Shown piece after piece: positions 44,888 through 55,629 of a DNA stretch of 60,000 bases (position 1 is the first letter of the stretch; each line of letters opens with the position of its first letter). A program made the position numbers and the translations under genes. The notes below the pieces were generated by a model, which was not told where the DNA came from, searched no databases, and was given only the letters and a program-made list of their open reading frames with translations. Origin of the DNA: Adiantum capillus-veneris (taxonomy: Eukaryota; Streptophyta; Polypodiopsida; Polypodiales; Pteridaceae); contig CM043962.1 in NCBI GenBank assembly GCA_014529385.2, positions 149,292,647 through 149,352,646 on the forward strand, given 5' to 3'.

Positions 44888-45290
44888 AAAAGCCCATTTT
44901 TTGGGGTTTTTTGACATTTTTTGCCTCTCCGGATGTCGGGATGAGACAAGTAGAAATTCGTTTTTAGGGTATTTTGGCGTTCCGGACGCATTGGTGGTGT
45001 CAAAAGCCTCAAAATCTATCATTATTTGACAGTTTGTGACTTTTCAAATTTCAGTGATGACGTAAGCTGCCTTGAATGCGTCTCACCTGCCTCCTGAAAA
45101 AGACGCTCACATTAAATAAAAAAGTGACCATTTTCAAGGATGATTGGGAATATAAATCTACTTTTTAAAGTGTCTGGTTGTCCTTTTGGACGTACTCACA
45201 AGGTGCAAGTGCATTTTAGAAAAAGTTTCTAGAGAGAGAAATACAATTTCTTACAAGGCCCTCCAAATGACCTCCGAAATTTTCTAATGA

Positions 45291-46314
45291 TTTGAATAAC
45301 CTTTAGTCTTGGAAGATCCATTGTACTAACTGGCAGAATCTGTCTCTTTGAAGGAGATTTTTTTGGTGGCCTTTGTGTATCCTTCTAGATTTTAGCTTTC
45401 ATTGATTTTGACTTTTTTGTCACCTGTTCTGGAAAATTGAGGCTTTGCATCATCTTCAAATAGTCCTTGACTTCAATCGGACCATTCGTGTGGGTTTGTA
45501 CAAGGTCATGAACTTGCTGATATTCATTGCCATTTGCATCTAGATATGCATATGTGAGCTTGGTTACATATAACTGTTTGAACACTATGGAATTTGTCGC
45601 CTTTTCACTCTGACTTGTGGAGATCAGCTGAAACTTTTATCCTTGATGATCTTCATAGAGACATTTATCTGTAGACTCCAATGGAATCTGGGTCAACTGG
45701 AAACTTCCAACAACCATATGATCTTTCAATGGTTTCTACTTTGAAGGGGTTTGTTGGCTAGAGGCTCTAGGGCTTCTAACTGACTTTGTGATTCTTGATA
45801 CTAGAGCTGATTTTAATGAATTTATAGCTCCCCCCTTCTTAGGGTGATCACTATAGCCTGCTCCATTATGAGGGTTCAAAATTGTTTGGCTCTAGTTAAG
45901 TCTCACCTTTTGGGACTGTGAAGGCACACTTTGGGTAGCACTATTGATGTTTGGCATCTGTAAACCTTATGCACAGTTTCCTATGTATCTCCGTGAAACA
46001 TGACAAATCATTCCCCAAGTCAAGTTATAGATAGAACTATCTTTGTCCTGATATTGTCTATCCTATGGGTCTCCTATGATATGAGCTTTTGTGGTTTCAA
46101 GACCCAAGGCATCATAGATCTTAGACTCTTGTTTATATCTACGACTGTTTTGGTCAAAGTATATGCTCATTTGGTCACAACATCAAAGTTTGATTTTTGA
46201 TGGAGGAGAGTTTGGCTCTGAACAGATTTCTGGGTTCACTCGGTAATTTCCTTCAGCTCAAGAGAGGATGGGCTATAATAGTTTCTATCCTTTGAAATCA
46301 ACCATCCTGTCTGA
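45291..46314 (-). pseudogene. Family F gag region, middle part
   Basis: Minus-strand readings across several frames: GWLISKDRNYYSPSSLELKE, then KKGGAINSLKSALVSRITKS, VVGSFQLTQIPLEST and FKQLYVTKLTYAYLDANGNE. Composition and position suggest the part of gag between capsid and protease. No knuckle is seen here. At 46314 the reading (RPMIDH then QTGW) continues into the flank now lying inverted at 56792-56990, so the chromovirus C inserted within this gene. Confidence 0.5.
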
Positions 46315-47920
46315 TGGAATGGAATTGGCCTATTTAACTTGAGAGTAGCGTTAATTAATGAGAGTACTTTTGAGAAATGACTTTGTGCACATAGCGGGTG
46401 AGCATAATTGAAGATAGCAATATAATCATAGCAATTAGTTAACTTGTCATGAACAATACTTTGCAAGAGAGAGAATTTAGAGAACATGACAATAGTTGAG
46501 GACCGGATTTATGTGGAGGTGGTCTCCCCTCCAATAGGCATTTGTATTATGATTTCTCCCATTAAGAGAGACTTGTTACAATACAATCTTTGTGTTCCTT
46601 GTGACCTAGGTGATGCAATGAAGATGGAAAGCTTCATGCACCACAAGCATAGCATAAACTTGAAAAAAGCTTTAACTATCCCAAGCCTCAGTCCCAAGAC
46701 CTCAAACACCTTCGAAGGTGGAGAGAACTAGCAGGGAGTGAGGGGAGGGAAGAGGAAGAAGAAACATTTCATAGGAGAAATAATTAGTTTCTCACTTATC
46801 ATACTCTTCTTGCTAGCATACATAATAGCATAGTAATGAAGAAGGAGAAGATGGAAAGCTTAAGCATTGAAGCATGGCTATTGGTTCGATTTTCACTCCA
46901 TATCCAAGAGTGTTGGTGTAGTCTCTCAACCTCTACTTGCTTGGGGAAGGAGAGGGAGCTCTTGCACTTTTCACAAAGCATAATGAGAGTGTGTGTGGCC
47001 GACTATACCCCTTAAGCAACCCCCTAGCTTGCTTGGGTTGACCCCCCCTTGTAGCTCATGCTTGAAGCTCATTGGACCCCTCTAGGCCTAGCCAATCATA
47101 AGCAAGAGTCATACCAAGCAACAAGGGTAGCCTTGGGACAAGTGTCCCCCTTTCCCCTTTGAAAGAGAGGACTTGATAAATGCAAAATCACTTAATTAAA
47201 TCTCCTAAATTATCATTGGACCCCTTGGGTGGCCAACCCATAGGCTTCAAGCACACCATGAGGAGGAACTTGCCAAGTGTCCCTTATGCTTTCTTTGTAC
47301 CAAGTAGACCTTGTGTGAGTGTGTGAGTGTTCTCTCTCATCCCCCCTCTCGTAGGGCTTGCCCCTCCTTGCAGGGATTGGATTTGACTTTTTGAAACCTC
47401 AAGCCCCTCATGCATAGGCCCAGTTCCCACCACAAGCTTGGCCCTTAAGCACTTTAAGCTTGGGCTGGGTTCTCACCTCAAGTATAACCCTAGCATCTCA
47501 AGCATGTCAAGCACCTCTAGCATCTCAATCATCAAGCACCTCAAGCATCTCAAGCACCTGAATCATCAAGCACCTCAAGCACCTTAGTCATCAAGCATGA
47601 CAAGTAGGACAAGCACCTCGAGCTAGGTCGGGTTCCCGCCTCAAGCTCATCCCTAGCTTACCTAAGGTCAAAGGACTTTTACACACATTATTGGAGGTCT
47701 TCAATGAAGCTAACCCTAAGTTCTTATGCTCCATTGGTTAGCCATTTTGTTTGATAGACCATCTCTCATTTGGGCCCCTTTACCATTGGCCCCTTGTTGA
47801 GATAGATCTATAAGCACATGTCTATATCTTAACCCTTGTTCTTGTTTATCCTGCCACATTAAGTGATCAGTTTAATATGAGAAAATCATTTGGGTTGGCT
47901 AGATATTATATTTTATGACA
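46315..47920 (-). mobile_element. Chromovirus C 3' LTR (C3), full length
   Basis: 1606 bp on the minus strand, TGTCATAAAATATAATATC to AATTCCATTCCA. It matches C1 (opposite orientation) throughout. A purine-rich AAGAGAGAGGTAA precedes it. The 5 bases beyond its end (TCTGA, 46310-46314) agree in four positions with TGTGA beyond the start of the 5' LTR once the inversion at 56792-57800 is undone. Confidence 0.85.
46486..46731 (+). other. Antisense 81-codon ORF conserved in C LTRs
   Basis: An ORF starting MTIVEDRIYVE and containing PPIGICIMISPIKRDLLQY opposes the LTR's own orientation. The same ORF is open in C1 (16595-16840) with about nine residue differences, and in C4 it has a 9-bp in-frame loss and a stop. 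No domain is recognised. It may simply be a long chance frame. Confidence 0.3.
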
Positions 47921-47936
47921 TTACCTCTCTCTTGAA
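47921..47936 (-). other. Polypurine tract of chromovirus C
   Basis: Minus strand TCAAGAGAGAGGTAA, next to the 3' LTR. Confidence 0.55.
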
Positions 47937-48412
47937 ATCATAGTCGTCCTCAACTATGAGGTAGAAGAGATAAAGCCTTAGTCGTTAGTCTATTTTACTT
48001 AGCGGGTAGAGGATCCCTTTTTACCCTACGACATCTTGCTAAGATGGATGACTATTCCATTTGGTGCTTGGGAGATATAGCTACCACAAGCATGTCTGCT
48101 CTTTAATCCATTTCATTCTCTCAAAGTAGAGTGACAAATTCTACTTGGTGTTTGAGAGACGTCGTCATCACAAACATGATTCTAAGCATGCCTACTAGTT
48201 AAATTTGTGCACAATTAAAAAGAGAACTAGTCATATAAGACAAAAACATGGGTCGTTTAATAGAATATTCTATATTTGTTTACTCTAATGTAGCATTGTA
48301 AGCATTGACAAGGTTCATACTATCCTTAAGCTGTATCCCTTGCATCCATCTAGCATCTTCCAAAGGATAATTTTTTAATTCAATAAGATCCCGTCGGATA
48401 ATCTTACCATTG
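47937..48412 (-). pseudogene. Chromodomain end of chromovirus C pol (C3)
   Basis: From 48412 the minus strand reads MVRLSDGILLN-like, then a worn LIELKNYPLEDARWMQ and LVNAYNATLE, the chromodomain core. It is homologous to C2 (40670-41133) and, like it, begins exactly at ATGGTAAGA. The following 350 bp of untranslated sequence to the LTR is also shared. RT, RNase H and integrase of C are absent; the Tat-lineage region lies upstream instead. Confidence 0.75.
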
Positions 48413-48868
48413 ATGGGAGCAAAGCGAACTCTGAACCCCGACGGCCTCTAAAAGGCCGGGGGCCGAATGGCATGCCTCGAGCTTGTCACGGTAAAGCGAA
48501 TAGGGGGCACCACCTAGCTTTGAGCGGCCAGGATGCAGACCACGATGATATGAACACCGTGAACTTCCACACACACACACACACACACACACAGAGATAT
48601 TGACAAATGATGAAAACCCTCGGGGGTGTAAGGGAGAATTATTTCTGCAGTATTTACAAATGACCTTCTTTCCGGCGAGGCGGCACACCGTGGTGGTAGA
48701 GAAGTAGGGAGAGGGAATGGTGAAAACTACTTGGTGCGTTCTCTAAGACGACTCAATGATTGTGAAGCTTGCTACCAAGAGCGTGTATACGTGTGTGCAT
48801 CGACCATTGGAGTCGAGAGGTGGACGTGGCTCCCTTCGCATGGTGCAAATCCCAAGGCAAACCAACAC
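48413..48868 (-). repeat. Possible 3' LTR of the Tat-lineage element
   Basis: On the minus strand a run ACAGGAAAGGGGGGATT (polypurine-like) is followed by TGTGTTGGTTTGCC, and the segment ends GCTCCCATCA at the chromodomain junction, giving about 455 bp. A (CA)n tract is at 48570-48593. Without a second copy the LTR call is tentative. Confidence 0.35.
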
Positions 48869-48884
48869 ACAATCCCCCCTTTCC

Positions 48885-49399
48885 TGTGATGCCAATAGTG
48901 TCAACTCTTCCCACTACACTCTACCAAGTGCTGACCTCTCGTGAACTGCCCCCCCCCCCCCCCCCCCCGCCCCGATAGTGACCTCTCAGTGCCAATTTAT
49001 AGGTGTTGGCTGCTTGGATTATGGTAATCCCAGTGTGATTATGGTAAGCTAATTGGGGAGACAAAGCACGTGGTGGTCCCGGTGTGGTTGACCCTTGCTT
49101 TGTTTTGGGAGGTTATTAAAAGATGAGAATCTCTAGGTGGTCCTTTGTGACCATCACCTAAAGAGAGGGAATTTACAAAGTGGGAATTTTACAATGGCTT
49201 GGGTGAAAACTGAAGAAATGATGAAAATAACCTATAAATTACTGAAAATGGCATCATGGTTGCGTGTTGCCGGTGAATGGTGTGTTTCCGATGCATCGGT
49301 GTAGCGCGTACTTCTTTTCGGGGTCGGCCGGCGCATGCCTTCGACGCATTTCTCCTTTTTGTTGTTGGCGGCGCGTGCTTTGGGTCCTCCTTCTTTTTC
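48885..49399. other. Noncoding, with a 20-base C run at 48949-48968
   Basis: The homopolymer CCCC... is the complement of the G runs further right. No ORF with recognisable content. Confidence 0.5.
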
Positions 49400-50985
49400 G
49401 TTGTCTTCATAGTCGTGAAATCCTTTGTTTTTTTTGTATTTGTGGTGCGTACATGTGTGTGTGTGTGTACGTATGTGCATGTGGGCGAATGTGTGTGTGT
49501 ATGTGTGAGTGCGCAAGCATGCGTGGGAACGGGGCTTGTATATATACATTATATATATATATTTTTTTTAGTTTTTTTTTCTGAGTTGGCGGCCTGCTAG
49601 CTACGCGAGGGTAAGTGAGGGGGGGGGGGGGGGGGGATGGTGTGTGTGTGTGTGTGTTGTAACAAGGGTGTGTGTGTGTGTGGATAAGGGTGAATGTGTG
49701 TGTGTGTATTGTGTTGTGTCTATAGAGAGAGAGAGAGAGAGAGAGAGTAAATTTTGCTACACTTGTACAGGCCCGCGAGGGAGAGAGAGATGAGAGAGAG
49801 AGGTTTGCGGGCTCGGTGTGCACAGATTGTGTGTGGTGTGTGTGTGAATGAGATAGAGAGAGAGGGAGTTCCCTTATCTGTGGTTCCTTCGGGCTGGAGA
49901 ACGAGAGAGAGAGATAGAGAGAGAGTCAGCTGGGGCTGTGTTGCAGAACGCGCGAGGGAGAGAAGGAGATGAGTGGGGAGAGAGAGAGTGTGAGGGAGGG
50001 AGAGGACGAGGCGGGTGTGTGTGTGTGTGGATAAGAGAGAGAGAGAGCGGTTTTCTGCCGCGCCTTCGCATGCCCGAGCCATGCACGACTGAGAGCGAGA
50101 GAGAGAGAGAGAGTGAGAACAATGAGGTGGCGGGGGGGGTTTCTTTGGTGGGTCTCCGACAAGAGAGTGAGGGAAAGGGGGAGAGATTATTTGGCATGAA
50201 GTGGGGTAAGGGGGGGGTGTGAGGTGAGACAGAGGGGGGGGGGGGGGGGGGGGGAAATCACCCCTTCCTGTTTGGTGGCTCAAGAACGAGAGGAGGGGGG
50301 GGGGGGGGGGGGGGGGGGAAGAGTCAATCGGGTGGGGGAGAGGTGGTGGGAGTAGCGGGCCAAGGGAGGGAGAGTGAGGCCGAGGGAAGGGTGAGGCGAG
50401 CAGGTGGGGAAGAGAGAGGGAATATTTCCAGCTATCGGCTTGCATAGAGAGCAAGGGAGGGGATGTGTGAGGGGTGTGTGTGGATAAGAATACAAGAGAG
50501 AGCGAGTTCGTGTGCGGCTATGGCTCGACACAGTGGGAGCGCGAGAGAGAAAGCGAGAGAAGGGGGTGGGTGCTTGAGCTGCTCTTGGCCAAGGGTGGCC
50601 AGTAAGGGGGGGGTCATTGAGGGTCAACGGGGTGCGGGTAAGAGAGAGAGAATATTAGAGAGAGAGAGTGTGTGTGATCGGCCATTGGTAGGCAATGAGG
50701 GAGATAGAGAGAGAAAATGGCCGGGCCACCTGCATGGGCGGTGATGAACAGCGCCGGGCCATGAGCGAGAGAGAGAGGGAGAGAAAAAAATGGAATGGAT
50801 GAGGGGAAGAGAGTGATGGAGGCCTGTGAGGCTGGGGTATGGACGAGTTAGGGCCGCGAGGTTGTCCAAGGCATTGCTTAAACCTCCTGATGGTGTCGCT
50901 AAGGCTTCGGCAAGGGAAAAATAAGTTTTTTTTTCTTTGATTTTCAAAAATCGGCCATCATTAGCCCTCTCCTTTTGGCTAGAGG
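49400..50985. repeat. 1.6-kb polypurine and microsatellite block with long G runs
   Basis: The plus strand is dominated by GA, GT and G tracts: TGTGTGTG near 49450-49510, G runs of 18 (49619-49636), 21 (50234-50254) and 24 (50295-50318), and many GAGAGA blocks. Long minus-strand ORFs rich in Ser, Leu, Pro and His arise from the tracts. It lies just downstream (minus strand) of the Tat pol stop. Confidence 0.9.
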
Positions 50986-50988
50986 CAT

Positions 50989-51384
50989 TCATGCTTCTAG
51001 TCCTTCCTCTGCATCTTTAGCTGTGGAGTTAGAGGGTTCTCCCTCTTCCGGAATTTCTAGCATGAATTCTGGATCAAACCTAAGAAAATACCTTTTTAGT
51101 CTCCATCCATTGACCCTAGTCTTGTGAATTCTCCCATATGCTTCCATCAGCTTATAGCTGCCGTTGTCATAGCGTTTCTTGATGATGAATGGCCCTTCCC
51201 ATCTGGGTTGAAATTTCTTGTCCTTCCTGGTGTCGAATCTGTTGTCGTATCTCAGCACTAATATACCTTTTTCCAGTCCCTTTTCTTTAAGCCCTTGATT
51301 AAAAGTGAGCCGGCGTCGTTCTGTCTGTGTTGCATAGTGATTGATTGCTTCTTCCCTATCTAGTTGGAGCCTCTCCAGATCCAA
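50989..51384 (-). pseudogene. Integrase C-terminal (GPY/F) module, Tat-lineage pol
   Basis: The minus strand reads RRRLTFNQGLKEKGLEKG, then RWEGPFIIKKRYDNGSYKL and RVNGWRLKRYF, the GPY/F module at the end of many Ty3 integrases (W-x-GPF...Y.L). A short acidic tail ends at 50989 without a chromodomain. It is in the same frame as 51394-52956, separated from the integrase core only by a TGA near 51385. Confidence 0.85.
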
Positions 51385-51393
51385 GATGTGGTT

Positions 51394-52245
51394 TCAGAGA
51401 TTTACAATTGGACGTTGTATCTGGCTAGCCAAAACTTTTAAGCTGGCTATCTGTACCTCAATGGGTAGAATTGCCTCCTTACCATAAACTAGATGGAAAG
51501 GGGTGAAGCCTAATGATGTTCGGAACGTTGTTCGGTAGGCCCAAAGAGCTGCCATGAGATGTTTATCCCAGTCCCCTGTGTGATTGTTCACCTGCTTTGT
51601 GATGATTTTGCAAATCATTCCGTTTACCTTCTCTACCAGACCATTGCATTGTGGATTGTATGATGTGGAATGTCAGTGTGTGATGCCTAACTTCTTCATC
51701 AGTTCTCCCACCAAATCACCTCTGAATCCTGGTCCTCTACCTGATATTATCTCAAGAAGAGTGCCAAAACGGCAACAGATATGCTCAAAAATGAACTTTG
51801 CTACCTCTTGGGCTGTAATGTGGGTGGTCGTTGTTGCTTCTGCCCATCGAGTCATGTAGTCTACACCCACTATGATGTACAATTTACCTGATTGGGCCCT
51901 TGGTAAAGGACCGATTGCATCTATTCCCCATTTCTCAAATGGACCATATGAGATGATAGGAGTTTGTGGCTCATAGGTTAATGTGCAATCACTGGCCACT
52001 TGACAGGCCTTGCATGTCTTACACCAATGGTGCACATCCTTGATCAAACTAGGCCAAGAGTATCCTGCTTGTAGAATCTTCCTACTAGTGATATCTAGAG
52101 CAAAATGACTGCCACAGACGCCATCATGGAAACTTGAAATTACCTCTGTGATCTCACTGGAGGTTGGAACCCGCTTGAGAATTTGATCCTTGCCCTTACA
52201 ATACAAGTGGTTGTTTACAAGGCGGTACCTAGTAGCCTTCCTCAC
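51394..52245 (-). pseudogene. Integrase zinc-binding and catalytic core, Tat-lineage pol
   Basis: Minus strand: RLVNNHLYCKGKDQILKRV, then H-D-G-V-C-G-S-H and WCKTCKACQ (HHCC zinc finger), then WGIDAIGPLPRAQSGKLYII (first catalytic Asp present). The second Asp position reads ISGRGPGFR, where D-x-G is expected, so this catalytic Asp is lost. The third residue is present in CNGLVEKVN (Glu) just past a TGA at about 51671. After it comes ALWAYRTTFRTSLGFTPF, a standard block. The gene cannot work as it stands. Confidence 0.9.
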
Positions 52246-52257
52246 CAGCCACTGTTT

Positions 52258-52956
52258 CTAGCCTTTGGTGTATCCTTCCGGACATTCTCCTATGGCTAAA
52301 AAACTGATGACATCAGGCATAGTATCACTACCTTGAAAGAGGGGTAGCTTCAGTTTAATGGCTCCTACGAGAATGTCTTGTATTCTTTCTTTGGCTAGAG
52401 CATCTGCCTCCTGATTTTCTGCTCTGGGGACATGAAATAGTTTCACTGCTTCAAACTTCCTTAGAAGATCCTTAACTTGGCGTAGTTGACCAAGTAAAAC
52501 CTGATTCTTACAAACCTAAGTGCCATTTATCTGCCTTATCAAAAGCAAAGCATCGCCAAACACATTTAGGCGTTGAATTCCTTGTGAAATACATTGTTCC
52601 AACCCAAGAATTAGGGTTGCATATTCTACTTCATTGTTGGAGTGGGAGTGTAATAACTGCCCGATGGAGAATGCTCTTTCTTGTTGCTCGTTGAAAATGA
52701 CTATGCCTACTGCAGACTGGTCCATTATTCTCTTGTATGCTCCGTCAAAGAAAAGAGAGTGATCTCTTTCCAGCCTAGGAATCTCTACCATTGGTGTTTC
52801 TTTCTTCCCTTCCGTGTTGAGCTTCAGCTTCTTCTCATAATGGCAATGAGTGAGAATTCCCGCTAAACTAGCCCTGGTGGAGTTTTCTACTTGCATGGTG
52901 TAGTCAAACTCTTGTAATCTAATTAACCACTTTGAGATCCTAGATGAGACATCCAT
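52258..52956 (-). pseudogene. Second RNase H (archaeal/plant-like type), Tat-lineage pol
   Basis: Minus strand LFFDGAYKRIMDQSAVGIVI, NNEVEYATLILGLEQC, VFGDALLLIRQINGT and, after a TAG near 52516, HVPRAENQEADALAK. The D-E-D-D catalytic residues of the second RNase H are all in place. A second RNase H placed between the ancestral one and integrase is the hallmark of the Tat clade of plant Ty3 elements. The segment shares its frame with integrase. Confidence 0.9.
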
Positions 52957-52997
52957 GTGTCACATTACATATGGAAAAACCTCTTCCATTGTCAGGA

Positions 52998-54127
52998 TTA
53001 CAAAGGGTCTAGGCAAGAGATAGGAGCGGAATTTGTGGTGGCAAACATTAGTTCCAGAACCATGTGTTCTACTTCGGTAAATCCCTTTTTTGGCGGGGTC
53101 ATGACACGACTAGAGAAGTAAATAGGACGCATGAAAGAATTTTGGGGGTCCTTTTGCACTAGCACGGCTCCGAGTGTATCACTTCCTACACTAGGGTTCA
53201 CATAAAATGGCTCGTCCCACTTAGGAGGTGAAATGGTGGAAAGCTTAGCTAGGATTTGATTTACCTCAGTAAATTGCTGCTCATTCTCTTTACTCCATGA
53301 GAAGACATCCCTTTGGGTGAGTTGTTGTAGGGGAAGGACCACTTGAGATAGCAAGTGAATGAACCTGCTTAAGTATCCTACCTGCTGAAGGAAAGAAACC
53401 AGTTGCTTAGCGGTGGTGGATGACGACAAAGATACTAGGGCCTGGATTTTGCTAGGGTCAGCCTCAATCCCTTTTGCTGAAATTACATGGCCAAGGAGAG
53501 TGACTTTGGTTTCACCAATGTGACACTTATCCACGTTGAGCTGGCTACCCAAGGTTTGTAGCTTGATTAATCCATCATAGACTTTGCTCAAATGAAGGGC
53601 TCGTGAACTATAGATGCAAAAATCATCTATGAAAACCCGTATTGATGTTCCAAAGCAGGGTTGGAAAACAAAGGTCACATAGCGCTGAAATGTGGCCGGG
53701 GCGTTAGTGAGGCCAAACGGCATCACTCTGTAGGCAAAGCATCCCCAAGGTGTGATGAAGGTTTTCTTCTTCTGATCTTCTTCCGCAATGCTAATCTGGA
53801 AGTATCCTGATTAGCTGTCGCACACTGTGTATCGTTCGTGACCTACCACTTCATTGAGAATTTCATCCTGGAATAGGAGGGGAAAGTGATCCCTCTTTGT
53901 GGCTGCATTGAGAGGTTTATAGTCCACGCAGACTCTCCACTTACCATTCTTTTTTGGTGTGACTACTACTGGGGAGACCCATTCTGAGTCTTCGACAAAT
54001 TAGATGAAACCTGCTTGTAGCAAACTTCTCACTTCTTTAAGTAGTGCCTCTTGTTGGATTACTCCAAGTCTTCTGAGCTTTTTTACTACGGGTTTACTGC
54101 CTTCCTTGAGTTTTATGTGGTGTTGCA
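52998..54127 (-). pseudogene. Reverse transcriptase and first RNase H, Tat-lineage pol
   Basis: From 54127 the minus strand gives HIKLKEGSKPVVKKLRRLG, SEWVSPVVVTPKKNGKWR, VCVDYKPLNAATKRDHFPL, SGYFQISIAEEDQKKKTF, MPFGLTNAPATFQRYV and RVFIDDFCIYSS. The catalytic F-x-DD box is intact. The connection domain and first RNase H follow, with YVNPSVGSDTLGAVLVQKD in place of the usual acidic D-x-S motif, as is common when a second RNase H has taken over. Stops at about 54010 and 53810 and a frameshift near 53000 disrupt it. Confidence 0.9.
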
Positions 54128-54788
54128 CTACTGTAAATCCTGTGATCTTATCTCATAGCCATCAATGAACAAAGTAGTGAAGTAATCTAGCATGGAGACA
54201 TACTCCTTCCTTTCTTCATTTGTTAACTCGTTTGAGAGCATTTTTTGTAACTTACCTACATCCTCCAAGGACTGCGTACCTGATGATTCCTGCTGGTTTG
54301 TCAGGGGTGTTTCAGATTGTGTCAATATTTTTGGGTTTTTAAGAATGACCCCCATCACTTGGATGCTACTGTCACTTCCATCGGTGGTGGTTGTCTCTTC
54401 TCTTGAGGTAGATGAATATTTTGTTGGTGGACTCATCTTCTGAAGCCTCCAAGATCATGTTGCACTGCTTTCCAGTCCTCATGTCGTAGAATATGGACTT
54501 CCCTTTAGCGTCCTTCATCTAAATCATTCAGGTGCTCCAATCTTGTTTAGCTTCCATAGCGATAAGCCAAGGCCTCCCAAGAATGATGGGGTAGCCCTCC
54601 CCTTTGTGTGGCATGATGAAGATGTCTACCTCCACTTCTGTATTAAATTCTATTACTTTGACTGCATTCACAATGCCCACACATTTCACTCGTACATTGT
54701 TTGCCATCTTGGCTCGGCAGGGTGCCGGCCTACTTACCTCTAGACCTAGATGGTGCATCATATTTTCACTCATGTCGCATATTTGCAC
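54128..54788 (-). pseudogene. Protease C-terminal part and linker, Tat-lineage pol
   Basis: Minus strand MMHHLGLEVSRPAPCRAKM, VKVIEFNTEVEVDIFIMPH and YPIILGRPWLIAMEAKQDW, the C-terminal half of a Ty3 protease with the ILGRPWL signature. The frame then shifts and a Ser/Thr-rich linker leads to ERKEYVSMLDYFTTLFIDGY, just upstream of RT. The catalytic DSG would lie near 54800-54815, where the reading is broken (GVQICDMSENM). Confidence 0.8.
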
Positions 54789-54815
54789 GCCACCATCTAT
54801 GTAGACATTTGAGAT

Positions 54816-55328
54816 TCATTGCCCCTTGATGTGAGCATCCATGGTCGGTAGGATGTCATCGAGATCCCTTCCAAAAATAGTCCCTTTTATCCTGGTGCTT
54901 ACCATTTTTTTCCATTGCCTCCTCATCCTTGGTGCAAGGTGGAGTAATTGGGGCCAAGTTATCTTTGGGCCCTGCATTAACACATCCTGAACTAAGTCAT
55001 AGGGTTTTGCATACTCACCTAGTGAGAAGTCCACAATGTCTATCTTTCGTCGCAGTTCAGCTGCTTGCTTGCTAGACTCGGCCTTCCCTTTCATCTTCTC
55101 TTCTCTTTGAGAGGCTTCCTCGTTCCTGGCACACTTCATTCCCATAGCATCCACTTCTTCTACCTTCACTTTCCCTTTGTGCTTATCTCGATCTGATTCT
55201 TCTACCTTTGCCTTCCCTTTAGCCTCCAAGCTAATAACACTCACCGCTTGGTTTACAGCAGGTGGTGGGGGTAGTGGTGGAATGAGAGGTTGGGGTGGTG
55301 GTTGCTGTTGTAGAGGCCACATCTTCAA
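54816..55328 (-). pseudogene. Gag-protease linker, Tat-lineage
   Basis: About 170 codons: a Pro/Gln-rich start, a highly charged middle (KGKAKVEESDRDKHKGKVKV), then IDIVDFSLGEYAKPYDLVQD and ITWPQLLHLAPRMRRQWKKM. The last part resembles the YD-L..L...P..I...QLL...P.MR motif before protease in Tat-like polyproteins. Gag proper is absent: the sequence above 55328 belongs to chromovirus C. Confidence 0.65.
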
Positions 55329-55339
55329 AGAAACTTAAT

Positions 55340-55629
55340 GTTTCATTGATTTCTTACTCTTTGGATTGCTCCTCTTGAATGGGAGAGAGTCTTCTTTTGG
55401 GGGTCTCTTCAAGAGGCCTCCTAAGCTCTCTCTCCTCTTGGAGAGGAAGGGAAATTCCATAAGCACGAAGTTGTTAAGTAACTTTGGCTTGCAAAGTAGG
55501 GTTGCCCATAGCTTGCTGCAACCTAGTGACGAGATAATTCACAAACATGGGAGAATCATCATTAGCACCTTCATGTGCAAAATCAAAGCTATCAATGTTC
55601 ATTCTATTCTCTTGATTATTGTCATCCAT
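55340..55629 (-). pseudogene. Chromovirus C gag, N-terminal fragment
   Basis: Minus strand from the ATG at 55629: MDDNNQENRMNIDSFDF, FVNYLVTRLQQAMGN, a TAA, then QLRAYGISLPLQEERELRRP. It lies 400 bases after a primer-binding site, the expected place of gag. Only about 95 codons remain before the Tat-lineage sequence takes over near 55330. Too short to show the capsid core. Confidence 0.55.

Larger units (their letters stand above)
43531..45290. mobile_element. Inverted-repeat DNA element with four hairpins (element H)
   Basis: The left arm (43531-44001) matches the reverse complement of the right arm (about 44826-45290). The match runs from GGAGATTTCGGAG and TTTGGAGGGCCTT, through GGCTTACGTCATCACT and AATGCGTC.GGAACG, to the hairpin core. 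The inside has CA and CT microsatellites and two more hairpins. There is no coding capacity, so it would be a non-autonomous or foldback-like element. The TACTAACGGCGCG hairpins resemble subterminal repeats of plant DNA transposons such as CACTA elements, but no CACTA terminus or clear target duplication is seen. It splits the family F gag. Confidence 0.8.

Noticed and set aside
49407-50992. Several long minus-strand ORFs up to 244 codons
   Set aside because: Pro, Ser, Leu and His runs come from CT, C and CA tracts; no non-repetitive domain.
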